A stretch of 64,000 nt of DNA from Streptomyces sp. NRRL F-525 (lineage in GTDB: Bacteria; Actinomycetota; Actinomycetes; Streptomycetales; Streptomycetaceae): positions 1 through 64,000 of the forward strand of contig NZ_JNXE01000020.1 in NCBI RefSeq assembly GCF_000716605.1, in the 5' to 3' direction. The notes below the pieces were generated by a model. The model ran no database searches. It was not told the DNA's origin and saw nothing but the letters and a program-made list of their open reading frames with translations. Position 1 is the first letter of the stretch; each line of letters begins with the position of its first letter. A program made the position numbers and the translations under genes. Of the stretch, positions 17,426 to 26,181 are shown one piece after another.

Positions 17426-17653
17426 TGGTGGGATCTCTCGCTCTGTTGTGGTCATGTCCGTCCCCCGTGGTGTTGAGTCGGTCCGAACCCAGTGTTGCCC
17501 CATGGACGTCAATCCGCAGGGATTTAGCAGCACCGCTTCTCACAGGTTCATGACGCATCACCCGCGCGGACGGTTCATCCCAATTCCCAGCTCGTACGAG
17601 CTTTTTCGTGCTCGGACGAGCGTTACGAGCGTGAAAGGGCCGGAAACGCGATC

Positions 17654-17687
17654 GTACCCCGCCACCGGGAATTCGGTGACGGGGTAC
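17654..17687. terminator. Terminator hairpin after the 194-residue hypothetical gene
   Basis: GTACCCCG (17654-17661) pairs with CGGGGTAC (17680-17687). After one mismatch CACC pairs with GGTG, leaving a short AT-containing loop. It starts 22 bases beyond the stop of the minus-strand gene at 17709. Confidence 0.7.
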
Positions 17688-17708
17688 GAGGGTGACCGGA
17701 GGGGAAAG

Positions 17709-18293
17709 TCAGGCGGGAGAACCGAGCAGCGGCGCCGGAGTCACCCGATGGGTCAGCACCGGCAGCAACTCGGCGACCCGGTGCGGACGGTGGGCCGCGA
17801 TGCCGGGCGGTGCCGGGGCCAGCGGGACCAGCAGATCGGACGCGACGGGGTGGCCGCCGGAGCCGTCCTCGGTGAGGTCGCCGTGCAGCCAGAGGGTGAG
17901 CATGTAGAGGCCGGGCACTGAGAGAAGGCGCGGCTGGTAGGCGCCCTTCATGTTCTCGGCCTGGCGCAGCGCCCGCTCGGTGGAGGCGATGTACGGACCC
18001 TCGAAGAAGTGCGAGAACGCCCACCCGTCGGGGGTCAGCATCGTCTCGGCCGCGGCGACCGCGCGGTCCCCGCAGCGGATCAGGAAACGCCATCCGGCCA
18101 GCCGGGTGACGGCCGTCCCGTCCGCGGACACGCGGTCCAACACATGCAGGGGCAGCGGGAGTTCGGGTGTTGCCGGTCCCTGGGCCGCGCGCAGGGACGG
18201 CGTCTTGGCCTCGCGGACCGCGGTGGGGGAACCGAGTGCCGTGAGAACGGAGCGCAGGGCGGGCGCGGGAGCCGGGGGGACATGCAGCGGCAT
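17709..18293 (-). CDS. Hypothetical protein, 194 residues
   Basis: I do not recognise this family. It has a Pro/Ala-rich first 50 residues and a central stretch with mixed hydrophobic and charged residues (GWRFLIRCGDRAVAAAETML, FFEGPYIASTERALRQAE). There are no membrane helices and no signal peptide. Codon use is normal for the window, and a terminator lies downstream. GAGAGGCGACCCACC precedes the ATG, an adequate ribosome site. It reads away from a 530-base AT-richer gap that also precedes the GCS2-type ligase. A shared control region is possible. Confidence 0.7.
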   Translation of the reverse strand: MPLHVPPAPAPALRSVLTALGSPTAVREAKTPSLRAAQGPATPELPLPLHVLDRVSADGTAVTRLAGWRFLIRCGDRAVAAAETMLTPDGWAFSHFFEGPYIASTERALRQAENMKGAYQPRLLSVPGLYMLTLWLHGDLTEDGSGGHPVASDLLVPLAPAPPGIAAHRPHRVAELLPVLTHRVTPAPLLGSPA

Positions 18294-18823
18294 GGTGGGT
18301 CGCCTCTCATTCGACAGGCACTGATGGCGCGAGGGCGGGGCGGGGGCGGACGGCGCTGTCAGCTCTCGGGGTCAGGGAGGCCGGGCCGGGTTCCGTGAGC
18401 ATGGGTGCGGCCTGCCGCACGTCACCTAGACGGCAGGTTCCAGGACCGGGGCGCCAACCTTCTGCCTTGTTCGCGGAGTTTATACGACACGGGTTCAGAC
18501 GATGTTTCGTCTAACCGTTTCCCGTATGAACAACAAGGACCTATTAGGCCAGCGATTCACGGGAATCATCCCGGTTCCGAACGGGCCCTACGGCGATGAC
18601 CTCGGGATATGTCACCGATGGGGTCGGCCAATTCTCGTCGGCGTTTTTCACGAGGTTCTCATTGCGCGGGAACTGCTCGCTGCCGCATGCCTCGTGAATG
18701 TGCCGCGGGTCACGTTCGGCCAGAGTAGCGGGCGCCGGGCCGGTCCGGGGACGTTATCGATCGCCAGGTCTGGGCATCATCCTTCCTGACCCGGGGACGA
18801 GTGGGACGAGGAGGTGAGGCATC
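18294..18823. other. 530-base intergenic region, relatively AT-rich
   Basis: No well-supported gene. One 95-codon plus frame (18502-18789) exists, but it has mixed codon use and no ribosome site. The middle (18470-18700) is clearly richer in A and T than its surroundings. It contains the palindrome listed at 18497-18512 and the AT-rich stretch TTTATACGAC near 18480. The right end carries GAGGAGGTGAG, the ribosome site of the ligase gene. Confidence 0.6.
18497..18512. promoter_or_regulatory. Palindrome AGACGATGTTTCGTCT
   Basis: Six-bp arms AGACGA and TCGTCT flank TGTT. It lies midway in the gap between the divergent hypothetical gene and the GCS2-type ligase gene, in AT-rich surroundings, where a repressor site would be expected. 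The regulator is unknown. Confidence 0.45.
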
Positions 18824-20344
18824 GTGGGGGAGAAGGTCGTTTCGGGAGGATCGTTCGAGCTCGCCGACCGTCAGCGCTACCGCGCCAAGCTGCGGCGCTG
18901 TCTGACGGGGCTGGAGCGGCTGCTGGCCGAGAAGCGGTTCGACCGCCCGAAGAACCTCATGGGGCTGGAGATCGAACTGAACCTCGTCGGTTCCGACGGC
19001 ATGCCGAGAATGCTGAATGGCGAGGTGCTGGAACGCATCGCGAGCCGAGATTTCCAAACAGAACTCGCCATGTTCAATCTGGAAGTCAACATTGCCCCAC
19101 ACCGATTGGAGGGCCGGGTATTCGACCGGCTCGCCGAGGAGATCCGTACGTCACTGGCATATGCCCATCGGAAAGCGGGCGAGGTCGACGCGGGAATACT
19201 GATGATCGGCATTCTGCCGACGCTCGACCGGGACGACCTGGTCTCCTCGAACCTCTCGGCGGTCGACCGCTACACCCTGCTCAACGATCAGATCGTGGCC
19301 GCCCGCGGCGAGGATTTCGTCCTCGACATCGAGGGCGTCGAGCACCTCACCTGCACCTCGGGCTCCATCGCGCCCGAAGCCGCCTGCACCTCCGTGCAGT
19401 TGCACCTCCAGGTCACCCCGGACCGCTTCGCCGACGTGTGGAACGCGGCCCAGGCCGTCGCCGCCGTCCAGGTCGCCGTGGGCGCCAACTCGCCCTTCCT
19501 GTTCGGCCGTGAGCTGTGGCACGAGTCCCGGCCCCCGCTCTTCCAGCAGGCCACGGACACCCGCCCGCCCGAACTCCAGGCCCAGGGCGTCCGCCCCCGC
19601 ACGTGGTTCGGCGAGCGGTGGGTCACCTCGGCCTACGACCTCTTCGAGGAGAACCTGCGCTTCTTCCCGCCCCTGCTCCCGATCCACGACGACGAGGAAC
19701 CCCTCGACGTCCTCGACGCGGGCGGCATCCCCACCCTCGCCGAACTCGTCCTGCACAACGGCACGGTGTACCGCTGGAACCGCCCGGTCTACGGCATCGC
19801 CGACGGCGTCCCGCACCTGCGCGTCGAGAACCGCGTCCTGCCCGCAGGGCCCACGGTCACCGACGTCATCGCCAACACCGCGTTCTACTACGGCGTCGTC
19901 CGCGCGCTCGCCGAGGAGTCGCGCCCTGTGTGGACCCGGCTGCCCTTCGAGGCGGCAGCCGCCAACTTCGACACCGCGTGCCGCCACGGCATCGACGCCC
20001 GCCTGCTCTGGCCCCGGCGCGGACGCCTCGGCGGCACCACCGAGATCGACGCGGTGGCCCTCGTACGCGACGAACTGCTGCCGCTCGCGGAGGCCGGACT
20101 GGACGCGTGGGGGGTCGAACCGGCTGACCGGGACCTGTACTTGGGCGTGATCGACGAGCGCTGCCGCCGTCGTGCGAACGGCGCGACCTGGCAGTCCGCC
20201 ACGTTCCACCGGGCGCTGGAACAAGGCCTCGGCAGGGAGGCCGCGCTGGCCGCGACCACCCGTCGCTACAGCGAGTTGATGCATCTCGGGGAGCCGGTCC
20301 ACACGTGGCCGGTGGGGTTGCCGGAGCCGGTGCCGCTGGGGTGA
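18824..20344 (+). CDS. GCS2-type glutamate-cysteine ligase family protein
   Basis: 506 residues from a GTG start with a strong GAGGAGGTGAG site. The N-terminal part has the carboxylate-amine ligase signature LMGLEIELNLV with paired acidic metal ligands, followed by NLEVNIAP. A central HLTCTSGSIAPEAACTSVQLHLQV matches the substrate-binding strand pattern of GCS2-type enzymes. The C-terminal ~150 residues are helical. These enzymes join an amine to a glutamate gamma-carboxylate using ATP. Mycothiol-using actinobacteria usually do not make glutathione, so the acceptor may be another amine. There is no ergothioneine cluster nearby. Substrate unknown. Confidence 0.82.
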   Translation: MGEKVVSGGSFELADRQRYRAKLRRCLTGLERLLAEKRFDRPKNLMGLEIELNLVGSDGMPRMLNGEVLERIASRDFQTELAMFNLEVNIAPHRLEGRVFDRLAEEIRTSLAYAHRKAGEVDAGILMIGILPTLDRDDLVSSNLSAVDRYTLLNDQIVAARGEDFVLDIEGVEHLTCTSGSIAPEAACTSVQLHLQVTPDRFADVWNAAQAVAAVQVAVGANSPFLFGRELWHESRPPLFQQATDTRPPELQAQGVRPRTWFGERWVTSAYDLFEENLRFFPPLLPIHDDEEPLDVLDAGGIPTLAELVLHNGTVYRWNRPVYGIADGVPHLRVENRVLPAGPTVTDVIANTAFYYGVVRALAEESRPVWTRLPFEAAAANFDTACRHGIDARLLWPRRGRLGGTTEIDAVALVRDELLPLAEAGLDAWGVEPADRDLYLGVIDERCRRRANGATWQSATFHRALEQGLGREAALAATTRRYSELMHLGEPVHTWPVGLPEPVPLG

Positions 20345-20387
20345 GGTGTGGGGGGTGGGTTGTCGGGGTGGGTGAACTGCCGCTGTT

Positions 20388-22166
20388 TCAGCCCGCGTTG
20401 GCCGACGCGCCCGCCGCCACGATGGCTTGGAGGATCACCGACTGGATCTGGGTCGGGTTGGTCACCTCGTGGCCCGAGCCGCCGGTCGCCTCGGCGATCT
20501 GCCGGGCCTCCTCCTTGTCGGCCTCCGGACCCACCCCGATCATGATGAGCGGCACCGGCCGCTCGGGGCTGGCGAGTTGACGCAGCTGCTGGATGAGCGT
20601 GGTGCGGGAGATGCTGCCCGGGTCCTGGTTGACCCCGTCGGTCAGGATGACCAGCGCGTTGAACTTCCCCTTCGCGTAAGAGGACGTGGCCGCCTTGTAC
20701 GCGGCGAGCGTGGTGTCGTAGAGCCCGGTCGCGCCGTTCGGTACCGGCTTCAGCGAGCCGAACGCCGCTGACAGGGCGTCCCGTTGGGTGCCGTCGCCCT
20801 TGTGGTCGCCGAGCCGCTCGGTCGGGACGAGGACGCGGTAGTCCTTGTCGCCGTCGAGCTTCGTCGAGAACTCCCACAGCCCGATCTCGTCCTCGGGCGT
20901 GAACGTGGCCAGGGCCTGCAGCAGCGAGGCCTTCGTGACGTCCATCCGCGACTGCCCGGTCCCCGGCACCGTCTCCGCCATCGAGCCGGACGCGTCGACG
21001 ACCGTGGTGATCCGCGCGCTCTGCACCGTGATCGTCCAGGTGCCCAGGGCCTCTTGGAGCGCCGTGTCGGAGGCGGGCTCGGGCGCGGCGACGGCGTACG
21101 GCTGCGGACTGCTGCCACCGGCCTTCGCGACCACGGCCTTCGGCGCGGCGTCGTCATCCGTGCGGAAGCCGTACTTCTCCATCAGCTTCTGCTGCGCCGG
21201 CTGGCTCAGATAGGTCATGAACCGGATCGCCGCCCGGCTCTGGTCCGTGGTCAGCCGCTCCTGGTCGACCAGGTTGTACGGGTAGTCGAGCCGCGGGGAG
21301 CCGTCCTTCGGGTAGAAGAGATCCAGGCTCCCGTCGCTGTCCGCCGACGCGTTGTACGCGAACGCCGACTGCTCGCTGAGGACCAGCGCCTGGTTGCGCT
21401 TCGGATTGCCCTGCTCGGTGCCGGACGAGTTGCGCGGCAGGGTGTCCAGGACCTGGCTGTCGGTGTCCGAGGTCCGCTGCGACAGCGTCTTCATCATCGC
21501 CGCCGCCTGTGTGGCCCCGCCCTTGACCTTCGAGGCGGCCGTGCTCAGCTGCGTGAGCGCCAGCAGTCCCGTCGCGCTGCGCGCCGGGTCGGCCGCGCCC
21601 AGCCGCAGCGAGTCGTCCTGGAGGGTGGCACCGGCCAGGTCCAGCCAGCTGTACGTCTTCTGCGGCCACCCGAGCGACTTCGCGGCGGCCGGGACCGTCG
21701 CCACCCCGACCGGCGTGGAGGCCACGTTGCCCGCGGGCGTCACCTCCGTGGCGGCGCTGTCGGCGGCCGACGAGACCTCGTTCACCCACAGCTCCGAGTC
21801 GGGCACCCACACCTGCGCGTCCGGGTGTTTGCCCGCCTTGAGCGTGTCCGCGAACTTGTACGACTCCTGGGCGGTCACCGAGATGTTCAGACACTGCCCG
21901 TCGGACGTGATGCCCTCGTCGCGGGCCTGCCCGGCCGCGGCGCGCAGGGCGGGGGTCATGTCGGGGGAGGCGGCGATTCTCAGCCGTACCGCGTCCTTGC
22001 GGCAGGAGGAACCGAAGGAGAGCAGCCCGCTCTGCACCGCCACCGCGGTACCGCTGGCGACGGTCAGCACGAGCACCGTGGCGATCGCCACCGTACGGCG
22101 GCGCGCGCGAGGACGGGGGTCGCTGCCGCCCGCCCCGTACTGATCGGGCAAGCTGTGACGTCCCAT
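20388..22166 (-). CDS. Substrate-binding and VWA domain membrane-anchored protein
   Basis: 592 residues. A basic start and one hydrophobic segment (~26-48) anchor it outside the membrane. Residues ~55-340 resemble an extracellular solute-binding fold (RLRIAASPDMTPALRAAA, MTYLSQPAQQKLMEKYGF). The C-terminal ~190 residues are a von Willebrand A domain with the metal site DASGSM and the later Thr/Asp positions (NGATGLYDTT, LTDGVNQDP). The combination is known in actinobacteria, and its role, perhaps surface adhesion or ligand-dependent assembly, is not established. Convergent with the GCS2 gene, 43 bases between stops. Confidence 0.85.
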   Translation of the reverse strand: MGRHSLPDQYGAGGSDPRPRARRRTVAIATVLVLTVASGTAVAVQSGLLSFGSSCRKDAVRLRIAASPDMTPALRAAAGQARDEGITSDGQCLNISVTAQESYKFADTLKAGKHPDAQVWVPDSELWVNEVSSAADSAATEVTPAGNVASTPVGVATVPAAAKSLGWPQKTYSWLDLAGATLQDDSLRLGAADPARSATGLLALTQLSTAASKVKGGATQAAAMMKTLSQRTSDTDSQVLDTLPRNSSGTEQGNPKRNQALVLSEQSAFAYNASADSDGSLDLFYPKDGSPRLDYPYNLVDQERLTTDQSRAAIRFMTYLSQPAQQKLMEKYGFRTDDDAAPKAVVAKAGGSSPQPYAVAAPEPASDTALQEALGTWTITVQSARITTVVDASGSMAETVPGTGQSRMDVTKASLLQALATFTPEDEIGLWEFSTKLDGDKDYRVLVPTERLGDHKGDGTQRDALSAAFGSLKPVPNGATGLYDTTLAAYKAATSSYAKGKFNALVILTDGVNQDPGSISRTTLIQQLRQLASPERPVPLIMIGVGPEADKEEARQIAEATGGSGHEVTNPTQIQSVILQAIVAAGASANAG

Positions 22167-22352
22167 GACGGTGATGCCCCTCCCTGTTGAACCACGTGCC
22201 GGTATGCGGCCGTATGGCAGACATGGGGGAGGTGCACCCCGAATCGCGTCCGTCCCCCCAACGGCCTGTCACGCACGATCTTCGTAAGTTCTTTCGAGAC
22301 CCTAGCGGGGCGAAGATGGGCATGAGGCGGGATTTCCGAACTGAAGGCAGGT

Positions 22353-23153
22353 GTGCAGGTGGAGGCAGGGCAGGTGGCCGAATCTTTTCCGCTGGAGCGG
22401 CCCACACGGCGGATTCTCCGGTCCGAGGCACTGCTCGTTCTGGGGCTTTCGCTAGGTGCGAGCGGTGTGTCAGCCCTGATCAGTTTTGTCGGATCGGTCA
22501 CGAAACCGGGGGGCCTCAAGGACCAGGCGGCCACCCTCAACGCCTCGGCCGCGCCGGGCCGTCCGTGGCTGGATCTCGCCTGGCAGCTGTTCGGCATCGC
22601 CTCGGCGCTCGTGCCCGTCGCCCTCGTCGCGCACTTCCTCCTGCGGGAGGGCGAGAGCCTGCGCACGATCGGCTTCGACCGCACCCGGCCCTGGCCCGAC
22701 CTGGGCCGCGGGGCTGCGATCGCGGCGGTCATCGGCAGCACCGGCATCGCTTTCTACCTGTCCGCCCGCGGTCTCGGCTTCAACCTCACGGTGGTGCCGG
22801 AGGCGCTGCCCGACGTCTGGTGGAAGTACCCGGTCCTGATCCTCTCCGCGATGCAGAACGCGATCCTCGAAGAGGTGATCGTCGTCGGTTATCTGCTGCG
22901 CAGGCTGGGCCAGTTGGGCTGGACGCCGGGCACCGCGCTGGTGGCCAGTTCCGTACTGCGCGGTAGCTACCACCTCTACCAGGGCATCGGCGGCTTCGTC
23001 GGCAACATGGTGATGGGCGTGGTGTTCGTGTACCTGTACCGGCGGTGGGGTCGCGTGGGTCCCCTGGTGGTGGCGCATTCCCTGCTCGACATCGGGGCGT
23101 TCGTCGGTTACGCGCTGCTGGCGGGGAAGGTGGGCTGGCTGCCGACGGCGTAG
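22353..23153 (+). CDS. CPBP family intramembrane protein (protease-like)
   Basis: 266 residues with about seven membrane segments. The CAAX/CPBP core is visible: LEEVIVVGYLLRRL (motif 1, Glu-Glu), SSVLRGSYHLYQG (motif 2, His) and AHSLLDIGAF (motif 3, His and Asp). The usual Arg after the Glu pair is replaced by Val/Gly here, as I recall for many actinobacterial members. CPBP proteins cleave or modify membrane substrates, and the target here is unknown. The GTG at 22353 is chosen because GAAGG precedes it. Confidence 0.85.
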   Translation: MQVEAGQVAESFPLERPTRRILRSEALLVLGLSLGASGVSALISFVGSVTKPGGLKDQAATLNASAAPGRPWLDLAWQLFGIASALVPVALVAHFLLREGESLRTIGFDRTRPWPDLGRGAAIAAVIGSTGIAFYLSARGLGFNLTVVPEALPDVWWKYPVLILSAMQNAILEEVIVVGYLLRRLGQLGWTPGTALVASSVLRGSYHLYQGIGGFVGNMVMGVVFVYLYRRWGRVGPLVVAHSLLDIGAFVGYALLAGKVGWLPTA

Positions 23154-23190
23154 GTCGGGTAAGTCGCTTGCGGGGCAGGTCTGTTGAGGA

Positions 23191-24009
23191 TCAGGCGAGC
23201 AGCTCGCCGTCGATGACCGTGACCGCGCGTCCGGTCAACAGGGTCCGGTCGCCCCGGAGTTCGGTACGGACGCGCCCGGAGCGGGGGGAGGCCTGCAGCC
23301 CGGTGAGGACCGTGCCGCCGAGCCGCTCGGACCAGTACGGAGCCAGCGCGGTGTGCGCGCTGCCGGTGACCGGGTCCTCGTCGATCCCGACGTTGGGGAA
23401 GAAGCAGCGGGAGACGAAGTCGTAACCCCGGGTGGGGTCTTCGGCCCGGGCGGTGGCGATGATGCCGCGCTCTGAGTGGGCGCCGAGAGCCTTGAGGTCC
23501 GGGGCGAGTCCTACGACGGTCTTCTCGTCGGCGAGTTCGACGAGGAGGTCGCCGATGTTGGGGCCGGTGTCGAACGCGGTCAGCGGCTCGGCGCCCAGGG
23601 CCTCGGCGACACCGTCCGGGATCTCGACGGGGGTGAGTGGTGCGGTCGGGAAGTCGAGGGTGATCGACCCGTCACCGGCTGGCGTGGCGACGAGCACACC
23701 GCTCCGCGTGGCGAACCGTACGGTCCCTTCCTGTGCGCCGGTGGTGTGCAGCACGTGGGCCGTGGCGAGGGTCGCGTGCCCGCACATCGCGACCTCCGTC
23801 GCCGGCGTGAACCACCGCAACGCCCAGTCCGCGTCCCCGCCTTCGGGCAGTCGGTGCGCGAACGCCGTCTCGGCGTGATTCACCTCCAGCGCGATCTTCT
23901 GGAGCCGGTCGTCCGCCGGGAAGGCGTCGAAGGTGTCGAGGAGCAGGACCCCGGCCGGGTTGCCGGCGAAGGGGCGGTCGGTGAAGGCGTCGACGATTCG
24001 AATCCGCAT
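23191..24009 (-). CDS. PhzF family isomerase/epimerase
   Basis: 272 residues, the normal PhzF length. It has the N-terminal signature VDAFTDRPFAGNPAGV, the catalytic glutamate Glu47 in NHAETAF, the mid-protein MCGHATLATAHVL, and the C-terminal DEDPVTGSAHTALAPYW that closes the second half of the pseudo-dimeric fold. PhzF relatives isomerise ring-type substrates, and most members outside phenazine clusters have no known substrate. No phenazine genes are nearby. It is followed on the same strand by nothing in operon distance and is preceded by the methyltransferase, 63 bases away. Confidence 0.9.
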   Translation of the reverse strand: MRIRIVDAFTDRPFAGNPAGVLLLDTFDAFPADDRLQKIALEVNHAETAFAHRLPEGGDADWALRWFTPATEVAMCGHATLATAHVLHTTGAQEGTVRFATRSGVLVATPAGDGSITLDFPTAPLTPVEIPDGVAEALGAEPLTAFDTGPNIGDLLVELADEKTVVGLAPDLKALGAHSERGIIATARAEDPTRGYDFVSRCFFPNVGIDEDPVTGSAHTALAPYWSERLGGTVLTGLQASPRSGRVRTELRGDRTLLTGRAVTVIDGELLA

Positions 24010-24072
24010 GGCTTGACGCTAGGCGCTGCGTGGAGCCGCGGGCCAAGGCCAATTCGGGGGGACTGGACCGAT

Positions 24073-24744
24073 TCAACGGCGGGGGTGCTCCGGTTTCCGG
24101 GCCAGGAAGGCGGCGTGCGTCCGCTTCGCCCCCTCGGCCGGTTCCAGGACCAGGCGTGCGGTGAGCGTGAGCCCGGCCTGTGTCAGCAGCCCGGCGATCC
24201 GGTCCGGCGGGAGCAGGTGGGACTCGTAGGACACGGGGTGGCCGCCGTACGCCTGTGTGGGACGCAGGAGTTGGCCGTCTCCGACGTGGCCGGCCAGCAG
24301 CAGGTGGCCGCCGGGGACCAGCGTGCGGTGGAACTCACCGAAGACGACGGGGAGTTGGTCCGGCGGTGTGTGGTGGGTGGAGTAGTGGGCCAGGATGCCG
24401 CCGAGCTCGCCGTCCCCGATCGGCGGCGCGGTCATCGAACCCACGGTGAAGGCCAGGTCCGGGTGGGCCCGGAGGGCCAGTTCGATCATCTTGGGGGAGA
24501 TGTCGATGCCGAAGACAGGCACCCCGAGGCCCGCCATGTACGCCGTGATCTTCCCGGGCCCGCACCCCAGATCCGCCACGGGCCCGAGGTCGGCCGCCCG
24601 CACGGTCTCGGCGAACGCTGCCAGCATCGCGCGGGACACCGGGTCCAACTCGCCCGGTTCCTTGACGAGTTGGACGTAGGCGGCGGCGACGGTGTCGTAC
24701 GACTCCCGGATCGCGGCGAGGTAGGAAGGCGGCTGCTCGGTCAC
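24073..24744 (-). CDS. Class I SAM-dependent methyltransferase
   Basis: 223 residues. Motif I is VADLGCGPGKITAYMA, followed by GIDISPKMIELA (motif post-I acidic residue) and a DGELGGILAHYSTHH stretch in the motif II region. It would transfer a methyl group from S-adenosylmethionine, acceptor unknown. It is divergent from the PadR regulator across 152 bases, so it may be a PadR target. It reads into the PhzF gene on the same strand with a 63-base gap. The pair could be co-transcribed. Confidence 0.85.
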   Translation of the reverse strand: MTEQPPSYLAAIRESYDTVAAAYVQLVKEPGELDPVSRAMLAAFAETVRAADLGPVADLGCGPGKITAYMAGLGVPVFGIDISPKMIELALRAHPDLAFTVGSMTAPPIGDGELGGILAHYSTHHTPPDQLPVVFGEFHRTLVPGGHLLLAGHVGDGQLLRPTQAYGGHPVSYESHLLPPDRIAGLLTQAGLTLTARLVLEPAEGAKRTHAAFLARKPEHPRR

Positions 24745-24825
24745 GCCGGTGACTCTAGGGGGCGTCGTCGGGAGGAGGCGGACGGGGCTGCCGGGCGGCT
24801 GCCGGACCGGGCTGTCGGAAGGGGG

Positions 24826-24878
24826 TTGTCATCCGAACAGTTCCGATATATCGTTGACGCATCGCGACAGATCAACGA
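24826..24878 (+). promoter_or_regulatory. Promoter and nested operators of the PadR gene
   Basis: TTGTCA (24826-24831) and TATCGT (24849-24854) are 17 bases apart, a sigma-70-type promoter. The 10-bp palindrome CGATATATCG (24844-24853) overlaps the -10. A second inverted repeat, TCGTTGA (24851-24857) with TCAACGA (24872-24878), covers the expected start point. The layout is typical of an autorepressed PadR gene. It may also serve the divergent methyltransferase. Confidence 0.65.
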
Positions 24879-24896
24879 TGGAATGGAGTGATTGCG

Positions 24897-25535
24897 ATGC
24901 GTACCCACGGATACGAGCGTGGACATGGACAGGACGGACCCTCCCGGCGCGGCCGGGGTGGTCCTGACGGGCGGCGTGGGGCTTTCGGTCCCTTCGGGCC
25001 CGGTGGACCTGGTGGGCCCGGTGGCCCCGGATTCGGGCCGGGCTTCGGTCCCGGTCCCTGGGGCGGACGAGGGCGCGGCGGCCCGAGGGGTGGCAGGGCG
25101 CGGCGCGGCGACGTGCGCGCGTCGATTCTGGCCCTCCTCAAGGACCGGCCGATGCACGGCTACGAGATGATCCAGGAGATCGCCGAGCGCAGCGGCGGCG
25201 CGTGGAAGCCGAGCCCCGGCTCGGTGTACCCCACCCTGCAGCTGCTGGAGGACGAGGGCCTGATCGCCAGTGAGTCGGAGGGCGGCAAGAAGCTCTTCGC
25301 CCTCACCGAGGCCGGCCGTACCGCGGCCGAAGAGGGTCCGGACGCCCCCTGGGAAGAGGCTTCCCGCGGGGTCGACTGGGAGGCCCTCAGTGAGATCCGC
25401 CAGGCCGGCTTCGGTCTGATGGAGGCCTTCGGCCAGGTCTGGAAGACCGGCAGCAAGGAGCAGCGCGAGAAGGCGCTGACCGTCATCAACGACGCCCGCA
25501 AGAAGCTGTACCTGATTCTGGCCGACGAGGACTGA
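24897..25535 (+). CDS. PadR family transcriptional regulator with Gly/Pro-rich leader
   Basis: 212 residues. The first ~70 residues are a low-complexity Gly/Pro/Phe/Arg leader (FGPGGPGGPGGPGFGPG), probably disordered. The PadR winged helix follows (~73-150): LALLKDRPMHGYEMIQEIAE, SPGSVYPTLQLLEDEGLI, KKLFALTEAGR. The C-terminal ~60 residues are a helical dimerisation arm. It probably represses its own gene through the nested palindromes just upstream. I use the ATG at 24897, 7 bases after GGAG. A GTG at 24888 would add three residues. The ligand is unknown. Confidence 0.9.
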   Translation: MRTHGYERGHGQDGPSRRGRGGPDGRRGAFGPFGPGGPGGPGGPGFGPGFGPGPWGGRGRGGPRGGRARRGDVRASILALLKDRPMHGYEMIQEIAERSGGAWKPSPGSVYPTLQLLEDEGLIASESEGGKKLFALTEAGRTAAEEGPDAPWEEASRGVDWEALSEIRQAGFGLMEAFGQVWKTGSKEQREKALTVINDARKKLYLILADED

Positions 25536-25565
25536 TGTCCTCGGGGTCGGAAGAGGTGGCAGGCC

Positions 25566-25598
25566 AAGGCGCCTCACGGAACTTCCGTGGGGCGCCTT
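25566..25598. terminator. Strong bidirectional terminator
   Basis: A 16-bp stem (25566-25581 with 25583-25598) has one G-T wobble around the TTCC apex, starting AAGGCGCC and ending GGCGCCTT. It lies between the convergent PadR and SRPBCC genes. Confidence 0.85.
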
Positions 25599-25640
25599 CC
25601 CTGTGCGCGTTCCCGTTCCTGCGGTGCCCCGGCGCGTTCC

Positions 25641-26069
25641 TCAGGCCACCAGCCCGGCCAGTTTGCGCAGCGACTCGTTCAGGGCAGCCGTACCCGAGTC
25701 CTTCAGTTTGCCCGCCATCAGCGACACCGCCGCCCCCGTGAACTCGCCGTCGATCCGGACCGTCGTGGCGTCGCCGTCGGGTGTGAGCGTGTAGCGCGTG
25801 GCGACGTTCACGGCCATCGGGCCCTTGCCGCGGATGGCGAACACCCGGGCCGGTTCGACCTCCTCGATGGTCCACTCGACCTCGGCCGGGAAGCCCATCA
25901 GCTTCATGTTCTCCTGGAAGGTCCCGCCCACCGCGAGCGCGTCCGGGCCGCCCTTGGGGAAGTTGGTGTGGGTCGCGTTCCACTCGCCGTACGCGGACCA
26001 GTCCGTGAGTTGAGCCCACACCTTCTCGGCCGGGGCCTCGATGCGTGCCTCCGCGCTGATTTCGGCCAT
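25641..26069 (-). CDS. SRPBCC family protein (polyketide cyclase/START-like)
   Basis: 142 residues forming one START/Bet v1-type helix-grip domain: EARIEAPAEKVWAQLTDWSAYGEWN at the start, TRYTLTPDGDATTVRIDGEF in the middle, and the long C-terminal helix LMAGKLKDSGTAALNESLRKLAGL. Such proteins bind hydrophobic ligands or act as cyclases; this single-domain form is usually of unknown role. The clear RBS on the minus strand (GAGGTGG) supports the ATG at 26069. Confidence 0.88.
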   Translation of the reverse strand: MAEISAEARIEAPAEKVWAQLTDWSAYGEWNATHTNFPKGGPDALAVGGTFQENMKLMGFPAEVEWTIEEVEPARVFAIRGKGPMAVNVATRYTLTPDGDATTVRIDGEFTGAAVSLMAGKLKDSGTAALNESLRKLAGLVA

Positions 26070-26181
26070 GCGACCACCTCTTCGTATCGGGCTACCGTGT
26101 CGCGGAACGTAGCCGCAGGGCGCGCAACATTCAATACTGATGAACCGTCAGGAATTGTGTGCGTGGGCCGAGTTGCGCGGT

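Noticed and set aside
18502..18789. 95-codon plus frame in the gap before the GCS2-type ligase
   Set aside because: Codon third positions are not GC-biased, there is no ribosome site, and it runs through an AT-rich presumed control region.
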